Positions 22,058 to 32,500 of a stretch of DNA of 64,000 nucleotides are shown here, one piece after another. Made by a program: the position numbers and the translations under genes. The stretch spans positions 1,579,263 through 1,643,262 of the forward strand of contig RPFO01000310.1 of NCBI GenBank assembly GCA_009746045.1, written 5' to 3'. The notes beneath the pieces were generated by a model. It saw only the letters and a list, made by a program, of their open reading frames with translations. It ran no database searches and was not told the origin of the DNA. Every line of letters starts with the position of its first letter. The first letter of the stretch is position 1. Origin of the DNA: Mesostigma viride. Taxonomy: Eukaryota > Streptophyta > Mesostigmatophyceae > Mesostigmatales > Mesostigmataceae.

Positions 22058-22148
22058 AATTAGTCGGACCCCGACTAATCTACCCCGACTATTTTCGCGT
22101 TAGTCGGAAAATAGTCGGGGTAGTAGGTTAGTCGGGGTCCGACTAATT
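22058..22148. repeat. Subterminal hairpin of Harbinger element
   Basis: Inverted repeat with arms of about 38 bp built from GTCGGGGTC and TAGTCGGGGTAG units. A related pair of units sits at the right end (37,195-37,240). Probably transposase or Myb-protein binding sites. Confidence 0.65.
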
Positions 22149-22302
22149 TAGTTGGGGTGCACCTCGGGGCCTCCTGGCACCTGTACCGGGTTGCAAACCA
22201 ACCAAAAATGCGTGGAACGACGTAACTTTTAAGAGGCGCACCATCGCTGCCGCCAACACGCATCGTTGTATAGTGTTTTAGCCTTGGTTCGCGTAGTAAA
22301 AG

Positions 22303-23422
22303 TTGCACGCCATGGCGGGTAATTTCTTCGGGCACAAGCATAAGTGCCGTGGCGATGTCATCGAGCAGATATATAGCCGCCAGTTCGTTTATTTCGGGCT
22401 GTATGGTATGGCTGTCGGCAGCACTGCCGAGGATAGGTGGACCGGCACCCTGAATACTATGTTAGGGGTTGTCTACTTTCTTGCCTCGTTCGCAGGCACG
22501 ACCGGGGGTGCTTAGTCATCCCTTCACTGTCGTCGGTGACCCCCGCAGTGCCGCCGAATTGGAAGCTATATACAGGTTTGACCATGAAGATATCGCCCCG
22601 CTCACGCAAGAGCTAGGGTTCAATACGCAGTCGGGGTATCCCGATGGGCTGTGGCGCACGGCGTCGGCAGGATACCCGGTGAGGAGGCCCGGCCCTGTTG
22701 ACTGTGCTCCACATATTGGCCCAGCCTGGCAACTTCACCTTAATGAACCACGAGATCACACGACGAACCTCTGCCACTAGCGAGATATTCACAATGGCGA
22801 TTGACTACCTGGATAGAGAGTTCGCTGTGCCCCTTTTCGACATCGCAAACTTCACGGATTACATGCCCATGTACCGGGAGGCTATTGCACGGAAGGTGGA
22901 GGGGTACGACATCCACTGTGTCGGGTTTATAGACGGTAATTTATTCGAGACTTGTCGTCCCGGTGATGAACCATACGGACTACGGTCGAGTGCAGCGAGC
23001 TGTGTGGAATGGTAACCATGGCGACCATGGTTTGCTATTCCAGGCCGTGCATGCACCGGATGGGATGTTTATGGACATTGTCGGACCAACGCCGGGTAGG
23101 CATCACGATGCTTGGATGGTGCATCGGTCGGGTACGTCTCGTGCAGAGGCTGGCGGGCATTCATCAAGCCCTAGGCACTCCGTATGTTATTTACGGGGAT
23201 AAGGCCTACCATGGCTTCCCTCCATACATACGGCACGGTTGGAGGGACATTCCCGGCATGACCGCTGCCCAACGGTTCGAGAGTGCAACAATGAACCCCC
23301 GGCTAGAATTTGCATGGAACGGGGCTTCGGGGATATCGTGAGGTATTGGCGGTACATAGAGTACAGCGCCAAGCATGAGATTCTTTTGAGCCCTGTTGCC
23401 AAGTATTATAGAGTGGCAACCC
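22303..23422 (+). pseudogene. Harbinger DDE transposase, 5' part
   Basis: Resembles HARBI1/DDE_4 transposases but is spread over all three frames with several frame changes. Seen in order: VIEQIYSRQFVYFGLY; LEAIYRFDHEDIAPLTQEL; GLLTVLHILAQPG-like; HCVGFIDGNLFETCRPG (first Asp); YTDYGRVQRAVWNG-like; DIVGPTPGRHHDAWM (second Asp); VIYGDKAYHG; ICMERGFGDIVRYW (the Glu); and KYYRVATL. At TL it is cut by the gypsy retrotransposon. The frame changes show the gene was already dead or is error-laden. The family cuts and pastes at TWA-like sites with its Myb partner. Confidence 0.8.
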
Positions 23423-24559
23423 TGTCACGGACGCGCGCTATGTCATCCGGGCGCCCACTATGCACAAGACCGGTGACGTGCGCAAGGAATTTGTCTTCTA
23501 CGCATTTTCGACAAAGGCTAGTGACCGGGGGGGGACACTAGCACTTGCAGCATAAGAGCGGACGAAAGTGTACGTGCACGCGCGCCGGGCCAGGCACAGC
23601 TGGGCGCGCAGCACTGACTTGAGCGGACGGCAGCACAAGTGTGCAGCGTCGAGAGGATCATACGCGTGTTAGTGGACAGCTGGAGCTGAAGCTGGACTGC
23701 TGGACTTCAACAGCGCCGAGGCTATTGACAGGCCAGGTGTCTTTGTGGTGTAGAATAGCGGGTCAACGTTATGAGGACTGGACAGAAAATGGAAAAGGAC
23801 AATTTGCGGTGCGGAGCCAGATCGCTGGAATGAATGCGAAATCGCTGGCAGCCCTAAAAAGGGATTTCTTCTAGAAAGGAACGATTAGACGCAATGTTTG
23901 CTGGGCCACTCACACGCAAGGTGTGAGCGTGCAGATTGTCTGAAGGATATTATGCTTCGACCTTGCTGGACGTGACTCAATGTCGGACATTCCCAGGGAC
24001 AGAAATGCCGGAGCCTCTAGGAGATGAGATCGGCAACAGGGTAGCAATTTAGATTTGTCGGGATGCCTTCCTGCTTTTGTTGGCATGTGTGGTAGAAAGC
24101 CAGGACGGCAACTGGAATGCGGTTTCTATTTGCATGGTTCAGGCAGCAAGATAGTTTGGCATTCCTGGCTGGACTGACAAGTGTGGCGTGTGTCATGCGT
24201 GTGGCATGACGAATGGTTTGGTTCATAGTCGAAGAGGACTCTCACGCAGCGTGTAGTCTCTTCGAGTCTCTCGTTAGTGGCCTTCGTGTTTCTCCCTTTC
24301 CTTGGGAGCAAGGCCGGTAGCATGTCATGGAGCGCTGCCTAACTGCGGGCTCGTGAGCATGGAGTGCATCGATATTGAGACTATCAACGTGTTGTAATTG
24401 TATTAACTTTCTCAATAAATTCCGCATGTGCGGCTTCATCATCAGACTGTGCAAATTGTGTGTTTTGAAAGCATTATTCTATAGCAGGGGAGGCAATAAG
24501 GTGGTTATCAGGCACGAGGGACAGTTCCTTGTCCTCGGCTGAGAGCCCTCCTTTCTTTA
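23423..24559 (+). repeat. Repeat B, 5' copy (LTR portion)
   Basis: 1,137 bp beginning TGTCACGGACG and ending CTTTCTTTA. It is directly followed by the internal region, without the 143-bp A segment that follows the 3' copy. It should contain the promoter and transcription start; an AATAAA-like CAATAAA lies near 24,413 (TCTCAATAAATTCC). Confidence 0.9.
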
Positions 24560-24562
24560 CTC

Positions 24563-24588
24563 GAAGAGACTACCCGGTAGTCTGCTTC
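24563..24588 (+). promoter_or_regulatory. Hairpin just after repeat B (candidate priming site)
   Basis: GAAGAGACTACC pairs with GGTAGTCT(G)CTTC with one bulged base, starting 3 nt after the B repeat. This is where a primer-binding site is expected, but no match to a tRNA 3' end was recognised. A self-priming fold, as known for Tf1-type elements, is possible. Confidence 0.5.
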
Positions 24589-24936
24589 CTTCTGTTTGAA
24601 GCCAAGACGTTGGCTTTAGTGTTTATCAACCATCAGCAGTACAGGGAACGGCCTGGCTGACAGTTTGTAAAGGAAGTGTCTTGAGACAGATTTTAAGAAA
24701 ATAGAACTAGCCAGAATTTGCTGGCTCTTGTCTTTTTCTGGCAGGCTAACCTAGGCTTGTTGGTTCTTGTTTTGCCCATCGGTCAGCTGGTGCATGCCAC
24801 TGACGCGAGCGCAGACTCGAGCCATGGCGGATGCAAATAGAGCAGATGCCAACACGTCCGCTCCGGGGTCGAATGGCGGATTCCTCCCGCCGTACCCGCA
24901 GTGGGTGAGAGTCGCGACCAAGAAGCGCCGCTGAGT

Positions 24937-26601
24937 ATGGTGGCGCTGTTCGCGCAGATGCAAGCGCAGATGCAGCAACAGTCGCAACAGTTGCAGCAGC
25001 AATTGGCGCTGCAGATGCGGGAAGTGACCGACAGATTGGTGGCCGTAGAGGGTCGTCATCTGCAGTCCACACCATGGGACGGGCAGGCATCGATGCCGGG
25101 CCCCAGTGGTGTTGCCGCGGAGCCGAGGGAGCGGGACCAGCCGCCAACCTCAGGTAATGCGGCGGGAAGGGCTTCGATGGAACCGGGGGTTTTGGCTGGG
25201 TCGCTAACCCAACACGACTTGCTTGGTGAGGCGGATGGTCAGCCACGGGGCGAGTATACGCTGGCGCCCAGGCGCCTGCCTTTCGATCAAGCGCGAGACG
25301 GATTGCACGAGGAGAACGGGGCAGGGCTGGCGCGCGCGATGGACCCACACAGGGGTGCACCAGGACGCATGCTGCCAGGCGGGGCCTCAATTCCGTTTGG
25401 GCGAGGCGGTGGGGCGCTGACCGGCGGGTCGACTGCACGGTGGTCAAGTGTGCCAATCGGGCGCATTCCGCCCATGGAGGACATAACCACGCCGCTGGCT
25501 TTCCGAGTACGGGAGGCAGCACGACCAAGCACGCTGGCGCAGGGACGCGCAGCTCAGCGACCGCCGGAGGATGCCGATGGGGTGCAGTACCCGCAAAGGG
25601 TGCGCCTCATACCGGAAGGCGCGAAGATGCCCACCCTACCACGGGTGGACATGCGCGAGAAGTTCTCCACAACCGGCAATCTGGCCACGCTGGCGCAGGC
25701 CTACAACGCGTACAAGTCATGGATTGATCTGCAATACATGACTACGCAAGGCGCTGTAATGCATGAGTTTGTGATGAACAACATGCATTTTTTCTTTCAC
25801 GGCCTTACGCTGAGGCGAGTGGCTAGGCTGGTGGAGCAGTGGAGAGAGGTCTCGCTGTACACGCGTCACACGGACGTGTGGTTCGGCTTCGACGGGCGTG
25901 GCCAGCCCGACTATGACAACATCATGTATGGTGTCGACCCTGCCGAGGAACTGTGGGGCCTCCTTCGCCAGGAATACCCGGTGGAGACCATCAAGGCAGA
26001 GCGTGAGTGGCGCAGTTTCAAGATAGCCGAGGGTGAAACCCCGGAGCAATCTTACGAGCGCCTCATGGAGTTCGCCGGCGAAGTGGAGGACTGGTCCGAA
26101 AAGCTGGCGTGTCAGAAATGGCTGCAAGCGCTAGGCTCCAAGGAGATGGAGCTGCCCACGCCGCCCAACGGCCAGCCGTGGCGATTGCGGTCACTGTGCA
26201 TTGAGGTCAGGGCCATGATGCGACGACACGCGCAAGGCCGGATCTCGGTAAGCACGGTGGTGGCCGAGCTGCAGGCCAAGGTCGACGCGCTGACCAAGGC
26301 CAAGTCGGGTGAGTCGTCTGCCACAAGACAAGCGCGCCCGCAAGGCGGCCACGGTGCTAGCAGGAACCAAGGGGGGTCTCGCAACGCCTCATCGCATGAT
26401 GCAACCCAGGGTAACGCCGCTGGCGGCAACAAAGACGCTGCCGCCCCGACGCGAGCTGGGGGGGCACGTCCTCACAGACGGGTACTAGGACGGATGCGCG
26501 CAAATCGGGCTGCTTCCTTTGCGACAAGGATGGGCACCTTAGTCGCGAGTGTCCAAGCCGCTGCACGAAGCCGCATGGGGCAGACACGAAGTGGCACCTG
26601 A
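24937..26601 (+). CDS. Gag-like protein of gypsy element
   Basis: The first in-frame ATG is at 24,937 (MVALFAQMQAQM); the frame is open from 24,901. An alternative ATG at 24,824 (MADANRAD) lies in frame 2. The N-terminus is Gln-rich (a likely coiled coil), then comes a Pro/Gly-rich segment. The conserved part at about residues 270-440 (YKSWIDLQYM, DPAEELWGLLRQEYP, REWRSFKIAEGETPEQSYER) resembles the capsid region of retrotransposon Gag. The zinc knuckle is not in this frame but in the next one (-1), so full Gag-Pol needs a shift near a seven-G run at 26,458-26,464. The last ~35 residues of this frame are probably not the functional end. Confidence 0.75.
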   Translation: MVALFAQMQAQMQQQSQQLQQQLALQMREVTDRLVAVEGRHLQSTPWDGQASMPGPSGVAAEPRERDQPPTSGNAAGRASMEPGVLAGSLTQHDLLGEADGQPRGEYTLAPRRLPFDQARDGLHEENGAGLARAMDPHRGAPGRMLPGGASIPFGRGGGALTGGSTARWSSVPIGRIPPMEDITTPLAFRVREAARPSTLAQGRAAQRPPEDADGVQYPQRVRLIPEGAKMPTLPRVDMREKFSTTGNLATLAQAYNAYKSWIDLQYMTTQGAVMHEFVMNNMHFFFHGLTLRRVARLVEQWREVSLYTRHTDVWFGFDGRGQPDYDNIMYGVDPAEELWGLLRQEYPVETIKAEREWRSFKIAEGETPEQSYERLMEFAGEVEDWSEKLACQKWLQALGSKEMELPTPPNGQPWRLRSLCIEVRAMMRRHAQGRISVSTVVAELQAKVDALTKAKSGESSATRQARPQGGHGASRNQGGSRNASSHDATQGNAAGGNKDAAAPTRAGGARPHRRVLGRMRANRAASFATRMGTLVASVQAAARSRMGQTRSGT

Positions 26602-29543
26602 TGAACAAGTGTCCAGCCGCGGGCATCAAGACGGTCCACTTCGCCGAGATGGCGGGCAAGACCGACTCGATGGAAGCCCAGGTGGCTGCCATCAAGCATG
26701 GTGAGGAGGCGACGGCGCCCCCCAACCAATTCGAGACGGTGTACCGGGAGGACCCATTCTGGGCGCCCATGCCGGGTGACGTCGAGATCAACGCTGCGGA
26801 GGCTACCAAAGGCAAGCAGGCACGCAGCCCGCTTTCTTTTCAGCAGGCACCCATGTTGCCTGCCGGGCAGTTGCCCGCGTCCTTTTCCATGCCGCTGGCT
26901 GGGGTGCAATCTGCTTTTGAGCATGCGAACCCTGCTGGGCTGGAGCAGCGTAGGCGATTGGCGCCTGTGTACCCAATGCCGTTCATTGTGGACGTACCCA
27001 TGTTTTCAGCACGGCAGGTGGTCGACACCTTCGGGCAGAAGGGGGTTGAGTGGCTGGGGTCGGTTGTGTCCGAGATCCAGTTGTTCGCAGATGGGCATGA
27101 TGTGCGCACCTTGCGCAATTCTGAGTCCGTCACCTACGGGCGCCAGCCGGTAGAAGCCGCAGTGCCCGTGGTGCAAGCGGGAGTGGTCAGCACAAGTAGC
27201 CAGCAGCGCACTAGTGCAGTCCCCCAGGTTCCCACGGTGGTTCCATACCCCAATGGTGAGCCGTCCATGGCGTTCCAAGCAGTTGGAGCCTGTGGAGATG
27301 TATGGAGCGACATGGTGACATGTCCGTTGGTTGGCGCAGTCAAGCTTGATAGCGGTGCTCAGCCGCTAGTCATCAGCACGGACTTGGCCACCATGCTGAA
27401 CCTGACCTACGAGAACGGTGGCTTAGTGGAAAGCCCCGTGTCTGTGTCAGGTTGGCAGGGTCCGGCTAGTAAGCCGTACGCTATGACGGCGGTTAAAGTC
27501 AACGTGATTTTCAATCCGTTGCGCGCCTCTAGCATGACCACCGTGTCCGCGTATGCGCTGGTGGTCAACAAGTGTGGATATTCCGCACTACTCGGGGTGG
27601 ATGTCCTTGCTCGCGCCATGGTTCAGGTGGACTATAGGGCGGAGGAGGCATCTTACATCCCTGATTGGGATGGGGCTGGCCTGAAGCGGGCCAGCGTGCC
27701 GGTCTCATGCTTCAGTTCTTCAGCCGGGGCTGCACGCCTCAACCCTTCCGCGGCTGCGGGCGTGGTGGAGGTCAGCATGGTGGAGGTACGGGCGGCGGGC
27801 TCATCGGCGTGGGACAAGCATCGGACGGTGCTGCCCCAGCCAACGGCGAGCATTGCCAAGATGCGCACGCAGTGGTCGCTGGATGCTGTGACGTCCACGC
27901 GGCAGCTGGCTATGCGCAAGCGGGTAACTGAAGCCGTCATCACCATTCCTCAGATGGCCAGCCATGGCCTCACTTTGCTGCAACCGGGTGTCTCGGAGGC
28001 CCAAGGTAATTTTTCTGCTGCAATCTTACCGCAGGCCCCTGATTTTGCCAAGGGTGCGGTAGTGTTGGAACTGTTTGCGGGGATCGGAGGGGGCATTGCA
28101 GGCTTTTTGGCCGCAGGCGGCGTGTGCCGTAAACTCATCGCGGTAGAGCCATCGCACAAGGCGCGTCAGGTGTACTTCAGTCACTGTGGCGTGTTGTCGC
28201 GAGAGTATCCCGCGCAGTTTCCGCCATCAGCATGGCGTGACCCGTTTGGGGAATGTCCTCAAGATATCCGAGCCATCGGTGAGGTGCAGGTGCAGCAGTT
28301 GTTGCGCAGGCATCATGCCATCGACTTGGTAATTGCGGGTTGGGAGTGCCAGGGCCTGAGCCAGGCAGGGCAAGGGCGGGGGCTAGCCGATCCGCGTAGC
28401 GCGCTGTTCTGGGAACTGTTGCGTGTGGTGGGACTGTTGCAGTCGCGTCAGCCCCATCCGCCTGCGTATCTGTTTGAGAACGTTGTGGCGGGTGACAGCC
28501 CACATCAGGCGGTGCGGGAGGACTGGGCTACAATCGTGGCACTCCTGGGGGAGCCCATCGTGTGTGACAACGCAGGGCTGGGTGGGCTCACGCATCGTTT
28601 GCGTGCCTATTGGACCAACGTGGCGTGTGCGACCGATGTGCAGGCGGTCTTGGGGGCCGTAGCAAGGCAGCATCCGAGTGTGTCTGCGGAGGTAGCATTG
28701 CCTTCCCACCTAGTCACGCAGAAGGTGGATAGCGAGGATCGCCCACCGTATGCACGCGTCAACCGGGTCGGGAGCCCCATGTGTGCACTGCCGACCCTGG
28801 TCAGTTACCAAGGGTCGACAGCATACCGTGATCGGGGTAAGGGTCTCGTTTGGGACACTACCACCGGTCTGTTGGTGCAGCCACCCGCAGAATTTCGTGA
28901 GGCCAGCATGGGTTTTCATGTCGGGGCCTCGGCGCTGCCGGGCGTGCTCGAGAGTGAGCGCTGGTCTTTGATAGGCCAGGCTATGTCGGTGTTGCAGGTC
29001 GGGTATGTGCTGCTTGCATCGGTTGCCGTGCGCCAGTCTGGGGGGGCGTCCCCAGCCAATCCGCCTCAGCAGGTTGAGGCGCGCGCAGCCAAACTGAAGC
29101 GCCCTGCAGCGACGGGGACTTCATCAGCATGGGGGTGGCGTCTGCGACAGGTGTGGACTATCATTCTCATGACCGCCCTGCTGACCAGCACCGTGCTGGC
29201 CGGCGAGCCCACGCTGCATCGGGTAATACACCGTGCGGCACGCGAGGCTCCGGCGGTGGGTGTCACACCAGGCGTGGCAGCCTTTTCCTTGTTCCACGAC
29301 GATGCGGCTAGGGCGCCGCATCTTGAGGCACATGCGGTAGCTGTGGGTGATCCCGCGGATACGCACCCCTGGGCTATTGGCGAACACCTTTCTGATGCGC
29401 AGCGCTCAGCCATGCTAAAGTGGCTAGGCACTGCAAGGGGGGCCTTCGCTTTCACAAGTGATGAACTGGGGTGTTTCAATGGTGGGACCATGCGTGTTCC
29501 ATTGGACACTGACACCCTTTGTTCCGACGCCAGCATCGCCTGA
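26415..29543 (+). CDS. Zinc knuckle, aspartic protease and C5 cytosine methyltransferase
   Basis: Frame 3, open from 26,415; first ATG 26,601 (residue numbers from there). Upstream of that ATG is a CCHC knuckle, CFLCDKDGHLSREC (about 26,508-26,549). Protease: LDSGAQ (D250) with ALLGVDVL further on. Methyltransferase, about residues 485-805: motif I LELFAGIGGG (491 on), motif IV GWECQG with the catalytic Cys583, motif VI FENV (625-628), motif VIII-like HRLRAYW, and a GMVWDT-like/EASMGF/GQAMS end (792 on), the order of DNMT/M.HhaI-type enzymes. Pro of the usual PCQ is Glu here. It is predicted to methylate cytosine in DNA using SAM. A hydrophobic stretch (IILMTALLTSTVLA) follows before the RT frame. 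Methyltransferases captured by retrotransposons are known from some algae and dinoflagellates. Confidence 0.85.
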   Translation, partial: RRWRQQRRCRPDASWGGTSSQTGTRTDARKSGCFLCDKDGHLSRECPSRCTKPHGADTKWHLMNKCPAAGIKTVHFAEMAGKTDSMEAQVAAIKHGEEATAPPNQFETVYREDPFWAPMPGDVEINAAEATKGKQARSPLSFQQAPMLPAGQLPASFSMPLAGVQSAFEHANPAGLEQRRRLAPVYPMPFIVDVPMFSARQVVDTFGQKGVEWLGSVVSEIQLFADGHDVRTLRNSESVTYGRQPVEAAVPVVQAGVVSTSSQQRTSAVPQVPTVVPYPNGEPSMAFQAVGACGDVWSDMVTCPLVGAVKLDSGAQPLVISTDLATMLNLTYENGGLVESPVSVSGWQGPASKPYAMTAVKVNVIFNPLRASSMTTVSAYALVVNKCGYSALLGVDVLARAMVQVDYRAEEASYIPDWDGAGLKRASVPVSCFSSSAGAARLNPSAAAGVVEVSMVEVRAAGSSAWDKHRTVLPQPTASIAKMRTQWSLDAVTSTRQLAMRKRVTEAVITIPQMASHGLTLLQPGVSEAQGNFSAAILPQAPDFAKGAVVLELFAGIGGGIAGFLAAGGVCRKLIAVEPSHKARQVYFSHCGVLSREYPAQFPPSAWRDPFGECPQDIRAIGEVQVQQLLRRHHAIDLVIAGWECQGLSQAGQGRGLADPRSALFWELLRVVGLLQSRQPHPPAYLFENVVAGDSPHQAVREDWATIVALLGEPIVCDNAGLGGLTHRLRAYWTNVACATDVQAVLGAVARQHPSVSAEVALPSHLVTQKVDSEDRPPYARVNRVGSPMCALPTLVSYQGSTAYRDRGKGLVWDTTTGLLVQPPAEFREASMGFHVGASALPGVLESERWSLIGQAMSVLQVGYVLLASVAVRQSGGASPANPPQQVEARAAKLKRPAATGTSSAWGWRLRQVWTIILMTALLTSTVLAGEPTLHRVIHRAAREAPAVGVTPGVAAFSLFHDDAARAPHLEAHAVAVGDPADTHPWAIGEHLSDAQRSAMLKWLGTARGAFAFTSDELGCFNGGTMRVPLDTDTLCSDASIA

Positions 29544-32500
29544 GTCAGGCCGAGTTGGATTTTGTAGCCGAGCAATGCAAGGAGTTAGAGGATGCCGGTA
29601 TCATCAGGCAATCTTCCTCCAGCTATGCCGCTGCCGTTGTCGTTGCGCCCAAGAAGGACGCTATCACCGGGGCATGGACGGGTATGCGCATGGCCACCGA
29701 TCTGCGGTTGCTGAATGCACACACACCCGTGGACCGTTACCCCATGCCACGTGTGGATGATGTCCTGGATAAGATATCTCCTCATGTGAAGTTTGTGTCC
29801 TCGCTGGACCTGCGTAGCGGCTTTCATCAGATCGCAGTTGCGCCGGAGGATCAGCGGAAGCTTGCATTCTGGGGGGGCGGCAATTTGTATGAGTGGGTGC
29901 GCATGCCCTTTGGGCACCGCAACGCTAGTGCTGTTTTCCAACGAGCTATGGACAAAGTGCTTGCAGGTCTTCCTTTCGCCGCTTGTTACATTGATGATGT
30001 AATCGTCTTTAGCGCGACATTTGAGGAGCACCTGGCGCACTTGGAGCAGGTTCGCTTGGCTCTCGAGGAGCATAATATGCGGCTGCACCCTGAGAAGTGC
30101 AAGTTCGCCCAGCGGACCCTCTCATTCCTTGGTCATCAGATTGTGCCGGGTGGCCGGACGCCTGATGCCGCCAAGGTCGAATCCATTGTGCAGGCCGCCG
30201 TACCCACGGATGTCTCAGGGGTGCGGGCGTATTTGGGTTTGGCTGGCTATTACCGAGGTTACATTGAGAACTTCAGCAGCAAGGTGAAGCCCTTGACCGA
30301 GTTACTCAAGAAGGGGTGCGTGTGGGCGTGGGGTCCCGCACAGCAACGCGCCATCGAGACAATCAAGCAGGAGCTCACGTCGGCCCCGATTCTGCGCGCC
30401 CCTGACTATGCTTTGCCGTTTGTGTTATATACCGACTGGTCCAAGGTAGGACTGGGTGCGGTCTTGGCGCAAAAGGATGGTGATGGGCGCGAGCACGTTA
30501 TTGCTTATGCTAGTCGCAGCAACAACCCAGCGGAGAGCCGGTATTCTTCCTATGAGGGGGAGGCACTGGCTGTGGTGTGGGCCATCAAGCACTTTCGCCC
30601 GTATTTAGTTGGGCGCGTGTTTACTCTGGTGACAGACCACCAGCCGCTTCAGTGGCTAATGACCAACACCAACCTGACGGGTAAGCTCGCCCGATGGGCC
30701 ATGATTATCCAGGAGTACCACATGACCATTGTGCATCGGGCCGGCAAGGACCATGTCAACGCCGATGTGCTATCCCGATACGCCATGCCTACCACTGTTG
30801 ACCACACTGGAGCCCGGGCCATGGGTGCCGAGGGCTCGTCGGGTTCTGTGGTCTTTGTGAACGCTGCTGGGTATGCGGCCGACGATGAGGAGGAGGCGTG
30901 GTGGCGCAGTGTCGAGTACTCTGTGGCGGACTTCGGCATCAGCGACGACCCGGTGCGGCCGTCGCCATTCACGCCATCCAAAGCTGTGTGCGCTATGGAA
31001 GAGGGTAGGTCTCTGTCCTTTGACATTGATCCTTCTCTGCAGCAGCTGATCGCTGTGCAGGCTCTCTTAGCGCGTAGCTCTCTTGCTGATTGCTACACCG
31101 CTGATATCTGGCTAGATGGTCGAGTTTTGGAGCAAGTGCAGGGTGCTGTCTTGACTCCTACTCCAGTCGATTGGACTCCTGCTCAGAAGGCGACGGAGTT
31201 GAACAGGGTGCAGCACAGGGCTGCAACCTATGGTTGGGAAGATGGGGTTTTGTACAAGCTGTTGGGCAAGCGTAGGGTGGTCGTCCCACCGCCTGACAAG
31301 CGCGTTGCTATAGTGCAGGCGTACCACGAGCGGTATGGTCACTTGGGTGGCAATCGCACGCTCAGCCTCGTACGGACCAGCTATTGGTGGAATAACATGC
31401 GACACACAGTGGCCCAGGTAGTGGCCAGCTGTGTCCCGTGTGCTCGAACCAAGGCTAACTTTAGCGCAGATCATGGTGCCAAGGAGCTGATGTCGCTTCC
31501 CATCAAGGGCTTGTTTTATCGCTGGCACGTCGATCTGTGCGGGCCGTTTCAGGAGAGCCCTGACGGCAACCTCTATGTCATGGTATGCGTGGAGAGCTTT
31601 AGCAAATGGGTTGAGTTGATCCCCATTGCTGACAAGCATGCCGCTACCACAGCGAAGCATTTTGCAGACATCATCACCAGGTTTGGGGCTCCCGCGGAGG
31701 TAGTCACGGACCAGGGTGGTGAGTTCAGGGGTGAGTTCCAGGAGTTGCTGGATGGATGTCTTATTGATCACCGTCGCACTTCTCGGGAGCATCCTCAGGC
31801 CAATGGTTTGGCTGAGAGATTGGTGCAGACCGTCAAGCAGGCGCTGCGCAAGTGGAGCCTGCAGGTGCCGGAGTCGGCCAGGTGGGATCGCGAGTTGGCA
31901 TGGATTGCCATGGGTTATCGCATGTCTCCCCAGGAGTCTCTCGCTACCTTCTCCCCGTATTTCCTTCTGTTCGGGCGTAATCCTCTTTTGCCTACGGAGG
32001 CACAGGTTGCGCACCCCGAACCCATGGCCTTCGACAACGCTCAGCAATTTTTGGTTGAGGTGCTGGCCAGGGCAGAGACTTTTAAGAAGGTCATGCCCAT
32101 CGCGATGAACAACTTGTTCATTGCTCAGCACAGGGACTCCCTGCGTTACGCTCAGCGCCGGGGGGGCGCATACATGGCTCGCCAGCTGCGGTTTAGGCCA
32201 GGGCAGTATGTTTTCCTGCGCACTCAGCTGAAGCACACTTTGGATGTGGAGGCGGGGCCCACCATTTTGCGCATTGTGGCTATCAAACCATCGGGAGTGG
32301 CAATTTTGGAGGGCGCCGACGGGAGCCGTACGACAGACAACCTCAGCAATCTCAGTCCCTGCTCACTGCCCAATTTGGTCCACGACCTCCAACCGCACAC
32401 ATCTCGCCGAGTCAAGGACGCCCAGTGTCAGGTTTGTCACCGGGTCGATCAGGCGGAGTCCATGTTATTGTGTGATCAGTGTAACTGTGGTTGGCACATG

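Noticed and set aside
23423-24559. Treating repeat B alone as a normal LTR pair
   Set aside because: The 3' side has an extra 143-bp segment on both sides of B, and the element end is in that segment, so B is only part of the repeat.
28050-29020. Host DNA methyltransferase gene
   Set aside because: The domain is in one frame with a retroviral-type protease and zinc knuckle, between Gag and RT, inside repeats with a target duplication.
31112-32236. 374-codon minus-strand ORF
   Set aside because: Antisense of the integrase region, which has a full set of sense motifs.
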